Positions 33,331 to 41,986 of a stretch of DNA of 42,506 nucleotides are shown here, one piece after another. A program made the position numbers and the translations under genes. Every line of letters begins with the position of its first letter. Within the stretch, counting starts at the first letter, position 1. The notes beneath the pieces were generated by a model. The model had not been told where the DNA came from and did no database searches. It saw only the letters and a list, made by a program, of their open reading frames with translations. Source of the stretch: Candidatus Omnitrophota bacterium (GTDB lineage Bacteria > Omnitrophota > Gorgyraeia > Zapsychrales > Zapsychraceae); assembly GCA_029261065.1 (NCBI GenBank), contig JAJDCB010000032.1:1-42506 (forward strand), in the 5' to 3' direction.

Positions 33331-34803
33331 ATGGATAATTTAAAAATTTTGAATGCAATCTTAAAAAATGTATTTTCCTTTACCTGCCTATTTGCTTTTT
33401 TATGCTGCTGCAGGCCCGCCCACGCCGTCACAGAATTTATTTCCACCATCAACAAAACAGGTCAAGATTATGATACGTTAACATTGTGGGAAGCCGCGAT
33501 GGATAATGCCACAGATTTAACAGACGGAACAGTAAAGACGGGTGATTGGGATACTCAGGTTGGATCAGATATAGCAGATGCCACTGCGGTGACCTGGGAT
33601 GTTGGGGTAAGCACAGGGACTTTACTTCATATGACGGGAACACAATACCTAATAAAGGTGTCAGGCGGAACGCTGGCTGATGATGACGTAATCGATGATG
33701 GGGGGGGCAATACATTTAATATCAACGGAGCGCCAGACTCAGCGATCATCACAGCACATTTGTATAATGACGATGGGGATCTGGTTGATAATCTAGTAAT
33801 AGATGGATTAGTAACGGACGCGACAAACTATTGGAAGGTAACGGTGCCATCGGGAGAACGACATGATGGGACGGCGGGGTCGGGGGCGGTGATTGATCCT
33901 ACTGCGACTGCGAGGGGAATTTATATCTTAGATCCCAATACGGTAATAGAATGGGTTGAGATTGATGGTGCCGTTATTCCTTCTGGTGCTGGTGTCATTC
34001 AGGTTGGAGCTGCAAATGCAACCATAGATTCTGTAATAATACATGATTGGACGGATGCCGCCACATTTAATACTATTGGTATTACAGACAATGGGTCAGG
34101 GTCTACTTTTACTGTGATGAATTCAATTATTTACAATTCGCGTTCCCGTGGGATAAGTGCCAATTCAGATGCAAATATATATAATACAATTGTTCATGAT
34201 ACTAATTCTCAAGGAATTCATATTGGTGCTGGTACAGCCGTTGTCAAAAATTGTATCGTCACCGAAGCGACCCTCACTGATTTTTCTGGGACGTTTGATG
34301 CTTCTTCGGATAATAATATTACTGACGGCGTCTTTGCCGCTGGCCCGGATTTGGATTCAGGGATCACTCATTCATCGGGGAATTCAGGGGTAACAGTCAC
34401 TGATACCAGTCAGAATTTCGAAACAACGGTTCTGCCGACACTTAATGCTGGTGAGGTTGCTTGGTTTAATAATGATACCCTTGATAAATCTTCACGTATT
34501 ACTGCTGTCATTGATGATAATACATTAACACTTGCCGAAGAAAGTGTCACAGGAAATTCAGATTTCTTCTCTATTAATAAATCAGCGTATTACCGCACAG
34601 CCACAGAACTGTATGTGGATTTCTCCGATGGCACCGAAGACTTTCATTTAATAGCCAACGCGCCAGCACTTGATGCCGGGGCAGATCTTTCGGGAACTTT
34701 TACAGACGATATTGATGAACAAACGCGGCCAATACGTACCCTCTGGGATATCGGCGCTGATGAATCCCTTTTCGGCCTATCACGGAGAGTGATTATTTTT
34801 TAA
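33331..34803 (+). CDS. Secreted right-handed beta-helix protein
   Basis: 490 residues. Signal peptide to about residue 32 (RPAHA-V) after a Cys triplet. It has 'YDTLTLWEAAMDNATDL' near the start, a segment often seen ahead of beta-helix domains in surface proteins, then repeated short strands typical of parallel beta-helices from about 190 to 350 ('NATIDSVIIHDWTD', 'FTVMNSIIYNSRSRGISANS', 'AVVKNCIVTEATL'). Near the end comes 'LDAGADLSGTFTDDIDEQTRP', also common in such proteins. No catalytic residues are recognised, so adhesin or polysaccharide-binding roles are equally possible. It is flanked by the 28-bp repeats and ends in a terminator. Confidence 0.82.
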   Translation: MDNLKILNAILKNVFSFTCLFAFLCCCRPAHAVTEFISTINKTGQDYDTLTLWEAAMDNATDLTDGTVKTGDWDTQVGSDIADATAVTWDVGVSTGTLLHMTGTQYLIKVSGGTLADDDVIDDGGGNTFNINGAPDSAIITAHLYNDDGDLVDNLVIDGLVTDATNYWKVTVPSGERHDGTAGSGAVIDPTATARGIYILDPNTVIEWVEIDGAVIPSGAGVIQVGAANATIDSVIIHDWTDAATFNTIGITDNGSGSTFTVMNSIIYNSRSRGISANSDANIYNTIVHDTNSQGIHIGAGTAVVKNCIVTEATLTDFSGTFDASSDNNITDGVFAAGPDLDSGITHSSGNSGVTVTDTSQNFETTVLPTLNAGEVAWFNNDTLDKSSRITAVIDDNTLTLAEESVTGNSDFFSINKSAYYRTATELYVDFSDGTEDFHLIANAPALDAGADLSGTFTDDIDEQTRPIRTLWDIGADESLFGLSRRVIIF

Positions 34804-34832
34804 TTAGAAAGAGTGGACTGTTGTGTTTTTAT

Positions 34833-34871
34833 ACCAGTTACTTCATGTTTTTTGAGGTAGCTGGTTTTTTT
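34833..34871 (+). terminator. Rho-independent terminator after the beta-helix gene
   Basis: A 12-bp stem ACCAGTTACTTC / GAGGTAGCTGGT (two G-T pairs) and a 9-base loop followed by seven T, 30 bases after the stop codon. Confidence 0.85.
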
Positions 34872-34898
34872 ATTAAATGCTAGAACTATGTCCGAGTA

Positions 34899-34986
34899 TG
34901 GATTCCCCTCGCCCATGGCGGGGGGAATGACAATTATCGTGGGAATGACAAATTTAATATGTCATTGCCGCGGAAGCGGTAATCCA
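34899..34986. repeat. REP-like paired palindromes
   Basis: Outer TGGATT (34899) and AATCCA (ending 34986) bracket two hairpins: ATTCCCC...GGGGAAT (34902-34928) and ATTGCCGC...GCGGTAAT (about 34963-34982). GGGAATGACAA is also repeated in between. This is the general TGGATT-CCGC-AATGAC type of extragenic palindrome found in many bacterial genomes. No protein is encoded. Confidence 0.75.
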
Positions 34987-35043
34987 TTGGCTTATATATG
35001 TATATTAGGGAAGAGAGAAGAATGGCGGCGGTGTGGGAAATCA

Positions 35044-35071
35044 GTGGCTGGCGCGGGGGCCGGCCAGTACG
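35044..35071 (+). repeat. GC-rich 28-bp repeat, copy B
   Basis: Second copy of the 33211-33238 sequence, same orientation, 27 of 28 bases identical. The two copies bracket the beta-helix gene, about 1.8 kb apart. Confidence 0.9.
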
Positions 35072-35181
35072 GGGGGGTCTCGACGAGATTATTATTTTAT
35101 GCTTGTAACATGTTGCAAATAAATGAGATATGGTTTTATGGCTTGTCAAGTGTTTTTTAAGCATGGGGGTTGTCTGAAACT

Positions 35182-35387
35182 GCCTAATTTTTAGGCTTTT
35201 CCGGAAATTATGGAAAGGCGAGGAAATTGTTGGTTGTTATTTCTGGCTAAATGGGGCCATGCGCTGCTCAACATTTAGGCACTCATTCCCGATGTATCCG
35301 GAATTGTCCTATTCGTTCCAAATCTCGTCGTGAAATTCTTTGTCAATACCGGATTTTAGGTTCAAAAAATCCTAAAAAGTGCCTAAA
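35182..35387. promoter_or_regulatory. TTTAGGC box cluster upstream of the T4P promoter
   Basis: TTTAGGC occurs at 35190-35196 (within the hairpin GCCTAA-TTT-TTAGGC) and at 35274-35280 (TTTAGGCAC), and inverted at 35379-35387 (GTGCCTAAA). The last is 21 bases before the -35. They may be binding sites for a regulator; otherwise the 35072-35408 stretch shows no gene. Confidence 0.35.
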
Positions 35388-35408
35388 AAATGGGCAAAAA
35401 ATAAATAC

Positions 35409-35437
35409 TTGACAAAAAAAATGAGATTTTATATACT
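35409..35437 (+). promoter_or_regulatory. Near-consensus sigma-70 promoter of the T4P operon
   Basis: TTGACA (35409-35414), exactly 17 bases, TATACT (35432-35437). Transcription would start near 35444, leaving a leader of about 150 bases before the PilB start at 35594. Confidence 0.8.
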
Positions 35438-35440
35438 TAC

Positions 35441-35538
35441 GAACTTGCTAAAAGAGAAGTTCACAGCTATTGAAAAAGTTAAGAACGTTTCAGGATTGCG
35501 AAGTTTAATTTTTTCAGGTACTTAGGTTCCTGAAAAAA
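35441..35538 (+). other. Structured 5' leader of the T4P operon
   Basis: Two hairpins: GAACTT (35441-35446) / AAGTTC (35457-35462) at the very 5' end, and a 10-bp stem TTTTTTCAGG (35509-35518) / CCTGAAAAAA (35529-35538). Neither is followed by a T-run, so they look like stability or translation elements rather than terminators. Confidence 0.5.
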
Positions 35539-35593
35539 AATGAAAATTACGATTAATCTTAGAGCAACATAACAAGTCAACCAAGAAGGCAAG

Positions 35594-37282
35594 ATGAGAA
35601 TAGGGGAAGCACTAAAAGAAGCTGGTTTGATCACCTCAGATGAGCTGCGGATTGTCCTTAATGAACAAGAAACCTCCCATGATCGATTGGGGGATATTGT
35701 TCTACGTATGGGATATGTAACCCCCGAAGATCTTGCCCCCGTCCTTGCCAATTATTTCCACATCCCCTTTATCAATTTAAAAGAATGTTATAAAAGTTTT
35801 AAGCCAGAAGTCATTGATACTGTTGCACTTGAGTTAGCTAAGCGCTTTAAGGCTATTCCTATTGAAATTAAGGAAAAGACACTCATTGTTGCCCTTTCAG
35901 ATCCTCTTAACTTATTGGCAATAGACACGTTACGAATTAAAACTGGATTTAAAATTCAGTGCGTTGTGGCCGCTGAAAGTGACATCGAAGAGGCTATTGA
36001 TTATTGTTATTTTAATCTACCACGCATGAAACAGCATATTAACAACTTTATCGATGCCGAACAGGCATTAGAAGTGACTTTACCGGATGATATGGATTCG
36101 GCCCATTATGAGGCCGGCGATCAGCCCGTTGTTCAATATGTCCAGTCTTTAATTGTCCAAGCCATCAATAATCGAGCCAGCGATATCCATTTGCAGCCCA
36201 AAGCGGATCGTTCTGAGTTGAGATTTCGCATTGATGGTGTCTTATATGCCAGCGATCCACCACCCTTAGCCATGATTGCCGCGATTAATACGCGTATTAA
36301 AATTCTTGCTGGTTTAGATATTGCCGAGAAGAGACTTCCTCAGGATGGGCGTTTTAAATTAAAGGTAGGTGAGAGGGAAGTGGATTTAAGAATATCTTCG
36401 TTTCCAACCATTTATGGGGAAAGTGTTGTTATGAGAATCTTAGATGCTTCAACACCTTTATTAGGGATCAAGCAGCTTGGTTTTTATCCTAATGATTTAG
36501 AGAAATATAAAAGTCTTATTCGCCGTCCTTATGGTTTGATTCTTGTCACGGGTCCAACGGGAAGTGGAAAAACAACAAGTCTGTATACTTCGTTAAATGA
36601 AATCAAATCCAAAGATAAAAATATTATCACGTTAGAGGATCCGGTTGAGTATCGCCTGCCCTTTATTCAACAATCTCAAATCAATAGTCAGATAGGATTT
36701 GATTTTGCTAGAGGTTTACGATCCATATTAAGACAGGATCCAGATGTTATTATGGTTGGAGAAATTCGCGATCAAGAGACAGCCGAGATTGCCATCCATG
36801 CTGCGTTAACTGGCCATTTGGTTTTTACAACTCTTCATACCAATGATGCCTCCGGTGCGCCAGTCCGTTTAGCCAAAATGGGAGTAGAACCATTTTTAAT
36901 AACCTCTTCTTTATTAGGTGTTGTGGCTCAACGTTTGATTAGAACCATTTGTCCTGATTGTAAAGAGTCTCATCCTTTGACAGATGAGATAAGACAAAAA
37001 CATGGGCTTAGTGAGGATTTGACACATTACTTTCGTGGGCGGGGATGTTCCAAATGTTTAAATAGTGGCTACAAGGGGCGCAAAGGAATTTATGAGTTGA
37101 TGATTCCTAATGAAGAGGTAAGGAAACTTATTTTAGAACAACGTTCCAGCGAAGAAGTTAGAGAAGCTGCTCGTCGACATGGCATGAAAACGTTACGAGA
37201 AACAGGGATTGATAATTTAAAGGCAGGAGTGACAACGCCTGAGGAGTTGTTGCGCGTCACTCAAGAAACAGAGGAGCTATAA
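35594..37282 (+). CDS. pilB: T4P/T2SS assembly ATPase PilB/GspE with MshEN motifs
   Basis: 562 residues, the usual length. The N-terminal region holds two 24-residue MshEN c-di-GMP motifs, the first starting at RIGEALKEAG (residue 2), the second at RLGDIVLRMG, separated by the canonical 5 residues (ETSHD). The core has Walker A GPTGSGKT (320-327), LEDPVEY, Walker B VIMVGEIRDQETA, TTLHTND, and a zinc loop (CPDC / CSKC). It assembles pilin at the inner membrane; MshEN predicts direct stimulation by c-di-GMP. It is the first gene of the operon behind a strong promoter, and PilC follows after 2 bases. Confidence 0.95.
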   Translation: MRIGEALKEAGLITSDELRIVLNEQETSHDRLGDIVLRMGYVTPEDLAPVLANYFHIPFINLKECYKSFKPEVIDTVALELAKRFKAIPIEIKEKTLIVALSDPLNLLAIDTLRIKTGFKIQCVVAAESDIEEAIDYCYFNLPRMKQHINNFIDAEQALEVTLPDDMDSAHYEAGDQPVVQYVQSLIVQAINNRASDIHLQPKADRSELRFRIDGVLYASDPPPLAMIAAINTRIKILAGLDIAEKRLPQDGRFKLKVGEREVDLRISSFPTIYGESVVMRILDASTPLLGIKQLGFYPNDLEKYKSLIRRPYGLILVTGPTGSGKTTSLYTSLNEIKSKDKNIITLEDPVEYRLPFIQQSQINSQIGFDFARGLRSILRQDPDVIMVGEIRDQETAEIAIHAALTGHLVFTTLHTNDASGAPVRLAKMGVEPFLITSSLLGVVAQRLIRTICPDCKESHPLTDEIRQKHGLSEDLTHYFRGRGCSKCLNSGYKGRKGIYELMIPNEEVRKLILEQRSSEEVREAARRHGMKTLRETGIDNLKAGVTTPEELLRVTQETEEL

Positions 37283-37284
37283 TT

Positions 37285-38505
37285 ATGCAATATAAATATA
37301 TAGCGAGCCAGAAAACAACGGGTGAAAAAATTACGGGCGTTATAACAGCGCCAAGTATTCCAGATGTTGTCATGCAACTTAAGGTTGATGGGTTACTGCC
37401 TTTGAAAGTTTTTGAGGCTAAGAAAGTAAAAAAGGAGGCGCGTCGCGCATTTTCATTTTTATCACATCGTGTAAAGGGTAAAGAGCTTGCCATTTTTACG
37501 CGACAGATTGCAGCGACTTTGAGTGCGGGATTATTATTAACGGAATCCTTAGAAACAATTGCCGATGATTTGGAAAATGAATATTTCCGTAAAATTATTC
37601 GTGCGATTCGTGAAGATATTATCTCGGGTAGCGATTTTTCATCAGCCCTTTCTAAGTATCCGAAAATTTTTCCTGTCACCTATGTTGCTATTGTCAGGTC
37701 AGGTGAAACAACCGGTAATCTTCATACCACGATGAGCAACTTAGCTAAATATTTAGAGAGTACCGAACGCTTAAAAGAAAAAGTGAAGTCAGCTGTCCGT
37801 TATCCAGCCTTTGTCGTTGGATTCGCTTTTATTGTCGTTGCTGTAATTGTTTTATTTCTCATTCCAAAATTTCAAACCATGTTTGACAATGCCGGTGCCG
37901 AGTTACCGTTATTAACGCGTATTGTTGTGGGGATTAGTGATTTTTGTTTACATAATGTGCATTTTCTTGCATTGGGTATGGTTGTTTCTTTTATTCTTTA
38001 TATCTATTGCTTAAAATTTTATAAATTCCGCCGTATCATCGATGCCCTTAAATTTAAAATTCCTATTTTGGGAAAAGAGATCATTCATAAATCCTGCGTG
38101 TCACGTTTTTGTCGGACACTTGGATTTTTGTTTGCAGGAGGAATTGGATTGGCCAAGGCGCTTGAAATCTCATCTCAGGTGGTTGACCATTCCTTAATGT
38201 CTGAGGCGATAAACCGCATAAAGACACGGGTTGTCTCCGGCGCTTCGATAGCCGATGAAATCAAGAAACAAGATATTTTTCCATCCCTCACAACAAAAAT
38301 GGTTGCTGTGGGAGAGCGAACCGGAAAAATTAGTGAAATGTTAACACGAACCTCAGATTACTATGATGAAGAATTAGAAACATCGTTACAAAATTTAACA
38401 GCATTGTTGGAACCTGCATTAATTATTTTTGTAGGAGCCATTGTGTTAGTTGTCGTACTCGCGTTATACCTGCCGATATTTAATATGTCATCGGCCATAA
38501 ATTAG
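37285..38505 (+). CDS. pilC: T4P/T2SS platform protein PilC/GspF
   Basis: 406 residues with two T2SSF repeats ('FTRQIAATLSAGLLLTESL', 'IVRSGETTGNLHTTM'; 'FCRTLGFLFAGGIGLAKAL', 'MVAVGERTGKISEML') and three membrane helices, the last at the C-terminus. It is clearly distinct in sequence from the GspF at 11047-12261, so the two loci are separate machines rather than a recent duplication. Confidence 0.95.
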   Translation: MQYKYIASQKTTGEKITGVITAPSIPDVVMQLKVDGLLPLKVFEAKKVKKEARRAFSFLSHRVKGKELAIFTRQIAATLSAGLLLTESLETIADDLENEYFRKIIRAIREDIISGSDFSSALSKYPKIFPVTYVAIVRSGETTGNLHTTMSNLAKYLESTERLKEKVKSAVRYPAFVVGFAFIVVAVIVLFLIPKFQTMFDNAGAELPLLTRIVVGISDFCLHNVHFLALGMVVSFILYIYCLKFYKFRRIIDALKFKIPILGKEIIHKSCVSRFCRTLGFLFAGGIGLAKALEISSQVVDHSLMSEAINRIKTRVVSGASIADEIKKQDIFPSLTTKMVAVGERTGKISEMLTRTSDYYDEELETSLQNLTALLEPALIIFVGAIVLVVVLALYLPIFNMSSAIN

Positions 38506-38562
38506 TTCTATGAATCTGATAGTCCTAAGTCATTAGGACACTTATAAGGGAGGATGTATCAT

Positions 38563-39153
38563 ATGAAATTGAAAAAAGGTTTTACCCTGGTTGAACTCTT
38601 AGTTGTTTTAGTCATCATCGGTGTCCTAGCTGCCGTTGCTACCCCTTTGCTTTTTAAGCACACTCAACGGGCAAAAATATCTGAAGCGATTGCTGTGATG
38701 AGTCAGATTCGTCAAGCAAAGAGGGATTATAAAATTAGTGCTGGTAGTTATTTTAATATTAAAGAAGAGACAACAAAGGGTAATATAAAGAATGGATTCC
38801 CTGATAGTGTTACAGGTTTTGTTCCTGATAAGATCGATTCTGGAGTCGATGTAGATGCTCAAACTGCTCAATATTTTTCAAATTCTGCCTATGAAGTTTT
38901 TGCCGATGATGACGGAACAAAACTGGACGCAAAATCGATATCTAAACAATTTGATAAACCAGATCCTGTTGATTTTATAATTATCGTTAAAGGTAGTCGA
39001 AGTGTTGATTGTAATGACGTTTCAAGAGAAGGTAATTGTGCTATCAAAAACTTGGAAGTTAAAGATTTTATGGTTGAAATGGATAATAGTGGCCGTATTT
39101 ATGTTTGTTTTGAAGACTGTGATAAAACGACAGGAATATGGAAAAAGTATTAA
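38563..39153 (+). CDS. Type IV pilin-like protein (major pilin or GspG-like)
   Basis: 197 residues from ATG 38563: AAGGGAGG at 38546-38553 gives a 9-base spacing, whereas the ATG at 38554 directly abuts it. Prepilin site KG/FTLVELLVVLVIIGVLAAVA with Glu5, then a long variable domain containing four Cys near the end (DCNDVSREGNC and CFEDC), likely two disulphides. It lacks the GspG calcium-loop end seen at 13200-13628. Upstream, the gap after PilC has a GTCCTAA/TTAGGAC hairpin. It is probably the main subunit of this second filament. Confidence 0.88.
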   Translation: MKLKKGFTLVELLVVLVIIGVLAAVATPLLFKHTQRAKISEAIAVMSQIRQAKRDYKISAGSYFNIKEETTKGNIKNGFPDSVTGFVPDKIDSGVDVDAQTAQYFSNSAYEVFADDDGTKLDAKSISKQFDKPDPVDFIIIVKGSRSVDCNDVSREGNCAIKNLEVKDFMVEMDNSGRIYVCFEDCDKTTGIWKKY

Positions 39154-39156
39154 TTT

Positions 39157-39570
39157 ATGAAGAAAACACTGAAAAATAATAAGGGTTCTTCACTCGTTGA
39201 GATCTTAGTTTCGATTCTCATCTTAGCACTCGTTTTAGTAGGAGGAATAGCTCTTTACTTTCGCGCTCATGAACTCATGACTATGGCTGTTCATAAGCGC
39301 ATGGCGACGCATATGGCGAGTACCAAATTAGAAGAAATTAAGATGTTGGATTATGCGGATTTAAGGTTAAAAGATGGAACAGAAGAAGAAGCCGAGAGTA
39401 AGGTTGGTCAATTTACGGCAAAAAGTAAAATTAATTATAAATTGATCGATGTGGATGAAAATAGCATTCCTATTCCAGAATATGCACAGGTTCGGGTTAA
39501 TGTCTTTTGGACTGAAGTTGGAAAAAATTCTCAATCGGAGATTACGTTTGTTTCTAATATTGCGCCATGA
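39157..39570 (+). CDS. Minor pilin, PilV/GspI-like
   Basis: 137 residues with prepilin motif KG/SSLVEILVSILILALVLVGGIALY (Glu5 present), then a short beta-rich domain with 'ASTKLEEIKMLDYADL', the segment typical of PilV/GspI. The start is 3 bases after the pilin stop, and its end overlaps the next start by 4 bases. Confidence 0.83.
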   Translation: MKKTLKNNKGSSLVEILVSILILALVLVGGIALYFRAHELMTMAVHKRMATHMASTKLEEIKMLDYADLRLKDGTEEEAESKVGQFTAKSKINYKLIDVDENSIPIPEYAQVRVNVFWTEVGKNSQSEITFVSNIAP

Positions 39571-40091
39571 CAAATAAAAACGCATTTACATTAATAGAAC
39601 TTCAAGTAGGAATGCTTATCTCAACCGTTTTGGTTCTGGCCATTGGTGGATTTGCCGCGATGAGTGGGTCTGCTTACAATAAGTTATTGAATGAAGGATA
39701 TATTTATAATGATCTTTCCTATGCGCTGAAATTAATGCAAAAGAGCGTGCGTGAATCGAGTCGTTTGCCTATTAATAATGGTAATTTGTCCAATCCTAGT
39801 GATGGTCAATGGGTTGTTAATGAACCTGTGTTGTTTATAGATATTGACGGAGAAGAGGTGGCTTTTGGGAAATTGGAGAATACGGTTCAGGACAACTATG
39901 AATTTGTTTATCTTGCGGATCGTTCTAAGGTCCAGGAAAGAGAAGTTCTTTTTACTTATACAGATGATGATAAATTTGATATCACGATGACTGTAGATCC
40001 TGTTGATAATGCTGTCGAAATTGGTTTTTCTGGAAATAAAAACAAAGTCGACTATGCTTTATCAAAGACGGTTAAAAGGAGGCTCCAATGA
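39567..40091 (+). CDS. Minor pilin, PilW/GspJ-like
   Basis: 174 residues. N-terminus NA/FTLIELQVGMLISTVLVLAIGG: the residue before the cleavage is Ala instead of the usual Gly, which some prepilin peptidases accept. 'YNDLSYALKLMQKSVRESS' corresponds to the PilW/GspJ helix after the stem. ATGA overlaps at both ends give tight coupling with its neighbours. Confidence 0.8.
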   Translation: MTNKNAFTLIELQVGMLISTVLVLAIGGFAAMSGSAYNKLLNEGYIYNDLSYALKLMQKSVRESSRLPINNGNLSNPSDGQWVVNEPVLFIDIDGEEVAFGKLENTVQDNYEFVYLADRSKVQEREVLFTYTDDDKFDITMTVDPVDNAVEIGFSGNKNKVDYALSKTVKRRLQ

Positions 40092-41002
40092 GAAACGAGA
40101 AAGGTTCTATTCTAGTTGTAACGCTCGCCTTTGTTTTGGTGTTTACTCTCCTCGGATTAGCTTCTATCTATTTTGCTGGTATCCAAAATGAAATCGCCAA
40201 TAAACGTCGGGATTCCGCTGAAGCCTTCTGGATTGCTGATGGGTTAGTGGAGCAAATAAAAAATCAAATTCCGATAACAATTGATAACAAAGATCAAGAT
40301 GTTGTCCCTGGTGATGATTCACGAAAGTTCGATATTACTACAAACCAACATCTAGAATCAGGCAACCTTTTTAATTATAAATGGGACATTACAGCTGTGG
40401 CCACCGTTAATAAGCAAAAAAGAAAAATTCTTGCCGTTGTTGATCGTTTTGATATCCCTGAAGATCCTATTAATTCCAATACGCCCATTACAGATTTACC
40501 TCCCAGCATTCCACCTGAACACGTCAATGATCAAGAAACGATTACCATAACAGAAATTATTCCTACCCTGCGAGAAGAGGTTGAAGCGATAGGCGAGTTT
40601 ATTCTTGTGGAACAAGTAGCGCCTGATGTGGTTTTACAAGGGACTCAAGATTTTGTACTTGTAAAAGTTGATAGTTCTCCTTCTGTAACGATTCATACGG
40701 ATAATGTAACAACAACAAAACTAATTGTTATTGATACAACGGAATCAAGTGCTTTTGGAAACCCTCAACCGACGGTCAATTTTGTGGGTAACCCGATTCG
40801 AGCAGTATTAGTTGTGATTGGAGATGCCAATTTGGTTAATCCCAATATTGATGGCATTGTCTTTATTGATGGTCAGGCAACAATTGCTGGTAATGATTCA
40901 GATGTAAGGCTTGATCCTTTTGCTGTTGATCAGGCTTTGTCCACCTTAGGGGCTTTGCCTGGTGAAGGGAATCCTAAGTTAGTGGAATGGAGAGAATTTT
41001 AA
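40088..41002 (+). CDS. PilX-like minor pilin with beta-rich C-terminal domain
   Basis: 304 residues. N-terminal 'KGSILVVTLAFVLVFTLLGLA' followed by 'EAFWIADGLVEQ' matches the PilX N-terminal domain (GxxLxxxL...AfxaAeaG). The remaining 200 residues are beta-rich with repeated VxV and TxxTxx patterns ('VLQGTQDFVLVKVD', 'GIVFIDGQATIAGN') and may form a displayed tip domain. It lacks Glu5, as PilX and GspK do. The position corresponds to GspK in the first locus. Confidence 0.75.
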   Translation: MRNEKGSILVVTLAFVLVFTLLGLASIYFAGIQNEIANKRRDSAEAFWIADGLVEQIKNQIPITIDNKDQDVVPGDDSRKFDITTNQHLESGNLFNYKWDITAVATVNKQKRKILAVVDRFDIPEDPINSNTPITDLPPSIPPEHVNDQETITITEIIPTLREEVEAIGEFILVEQVAPDVVLQGTQDFVLVKVDSSPSVTIHTDNVTTTKLIVIDTTESSAFGNPQPTVNFVGNPIRAVLVVIGDANLVNPNIDGIVFIDGQATIAGNDSDVRLDPFAVDQALSTLGALPGEGNPKLVEWREF

Positions 41003-41026
41003 TTATAGATATAGAGGAGGATAACT

Positions 41027-41986
41027 ATGAAAGATCAACTCATCGCCTTTGCAACATGTTCTCCGCAGGACTTGGCTAAAGAAATAGCCGAAACGCTTAA
41101 AGAAAGTAAAGTTAAGCCTAAATATATTGCTCTTGCTATTAGCGGGCAAGATGTTTTGGTGCAGCCTTTTTCTATTGCTAATATTCCAGTCAAGGAGATC
41201 CGGAATTATGTGCAATTGGAAGCTGTTGGTTTGTTGTCACTGCCTGTTGATGAGGTGGCTTACGATTTTCAAATTTTTCAATCCAAAAATGATACCTTAA
41301 AAGGCGTGTTTGCCTGCGCACCAAAGGCGTTGATGAAAGAATATTTGGATATTGTTGAAGCTTCTGAATTATCACCGTTAACGATTACACCTTATATTTT
41401 GGCAAGCAGTAATTCTTTTTTTCTACAACATTCACAAACGAAAGAACGATCTTGTTTGCTTGATTTTACACCAAAACATTATGTCAATCTTGCTGTGTTT
41501 AATCATTTACAATTTGAACTTTTAAGAAAAGTTCCCTTTGAGACGTTTGAAGAAGCAAAATCGGAAATTGTGCGTTCTTTAAGAAGTGCAAATGCTAAAT
41601 CGGCGAGAAAAGATTTAGACTTGATTCATTTTACAGGGGATGTTGAGGAGGACAATCCGCTTATTCCCGAATTGGGTGCGGCCTTTAAGACAAAAACGCA
41701 TTTTAAACCGTTTCATAATGTCAAAGAAGCGCTTTGCCATAATACAACTTTTTTTAGTGTTAATCTTCTAAGGCAACTGACATATAGTCAGAAAGATCGA
41801 AGGCTTATTTTGCAGGGTTTAAATCTTGTGTTATTAGCTTTTTTTCTAGGATGCGGCTTGTTGGGATGGCAGATGTTTGAAAAACAAAAAACGATTAATG
41901 ACCTTCATCAGACGGTTGAGTTGTTGCAAGGGCATAATCAGAAACAAGAACTTGTTAAAAATGATGATATAGGAGGGAGTACATAA
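41027..41986 (+). CDS. PilM/GspL-like scaffold protein with C-terminal membrane helix
   Basis: 319 residues. The N-terminal 250 resemble a reduced actin-like PilM domain ('VKPKYIALAISGQDVLVQPF', 'EIRNYVQLEAVGLLSLPVDEVAYDFQI'), but the ATP-binding phosphate loops are hard to find. A membrane helix (about 267-286) and a short coiled coil follow, giving a GspL-like topology. There is no separate periplasmic fold of normal size. It follows AGGAGG and overlaps the next gene by one base. Compare the fuller PilM-PilN fusion at 15912-17378. Confidence 0.75.
   Translation: MKDQLIAFATCSPQDLAKEIAETLKESKVKPKYIALAISGQDVLVQPFSIANIPVKEIRNYVQLEAVGLLSLPVDEVAYDFQIFQSKNDTLKGVFACAPKALMKEYLDIVEASELSPLTITPYILASSNSFFLQHSQTKERSCLLDFTPKHYVNLAVFNHLQFELLRKVPFETFEEAKSEIVRSLRSANAKSARKDLDLIHFTGDVEEDNPLIPELGAAFKTKTHFKPFHNVKEALCHNTTFFSVNLLRQLTYSQKDRRLILQGLNLVLLAFFLGCGLLGWQMFEKQKTINDLHQTVELLQGHNQKQELVKNDDIGGST

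Noticed and set aside
34888-35160. A 90-residue plus-strand frame after the beta-helix gene
   Set aside because: It runs through REP-like palindromes and the GC-rich repeat and has no family features.
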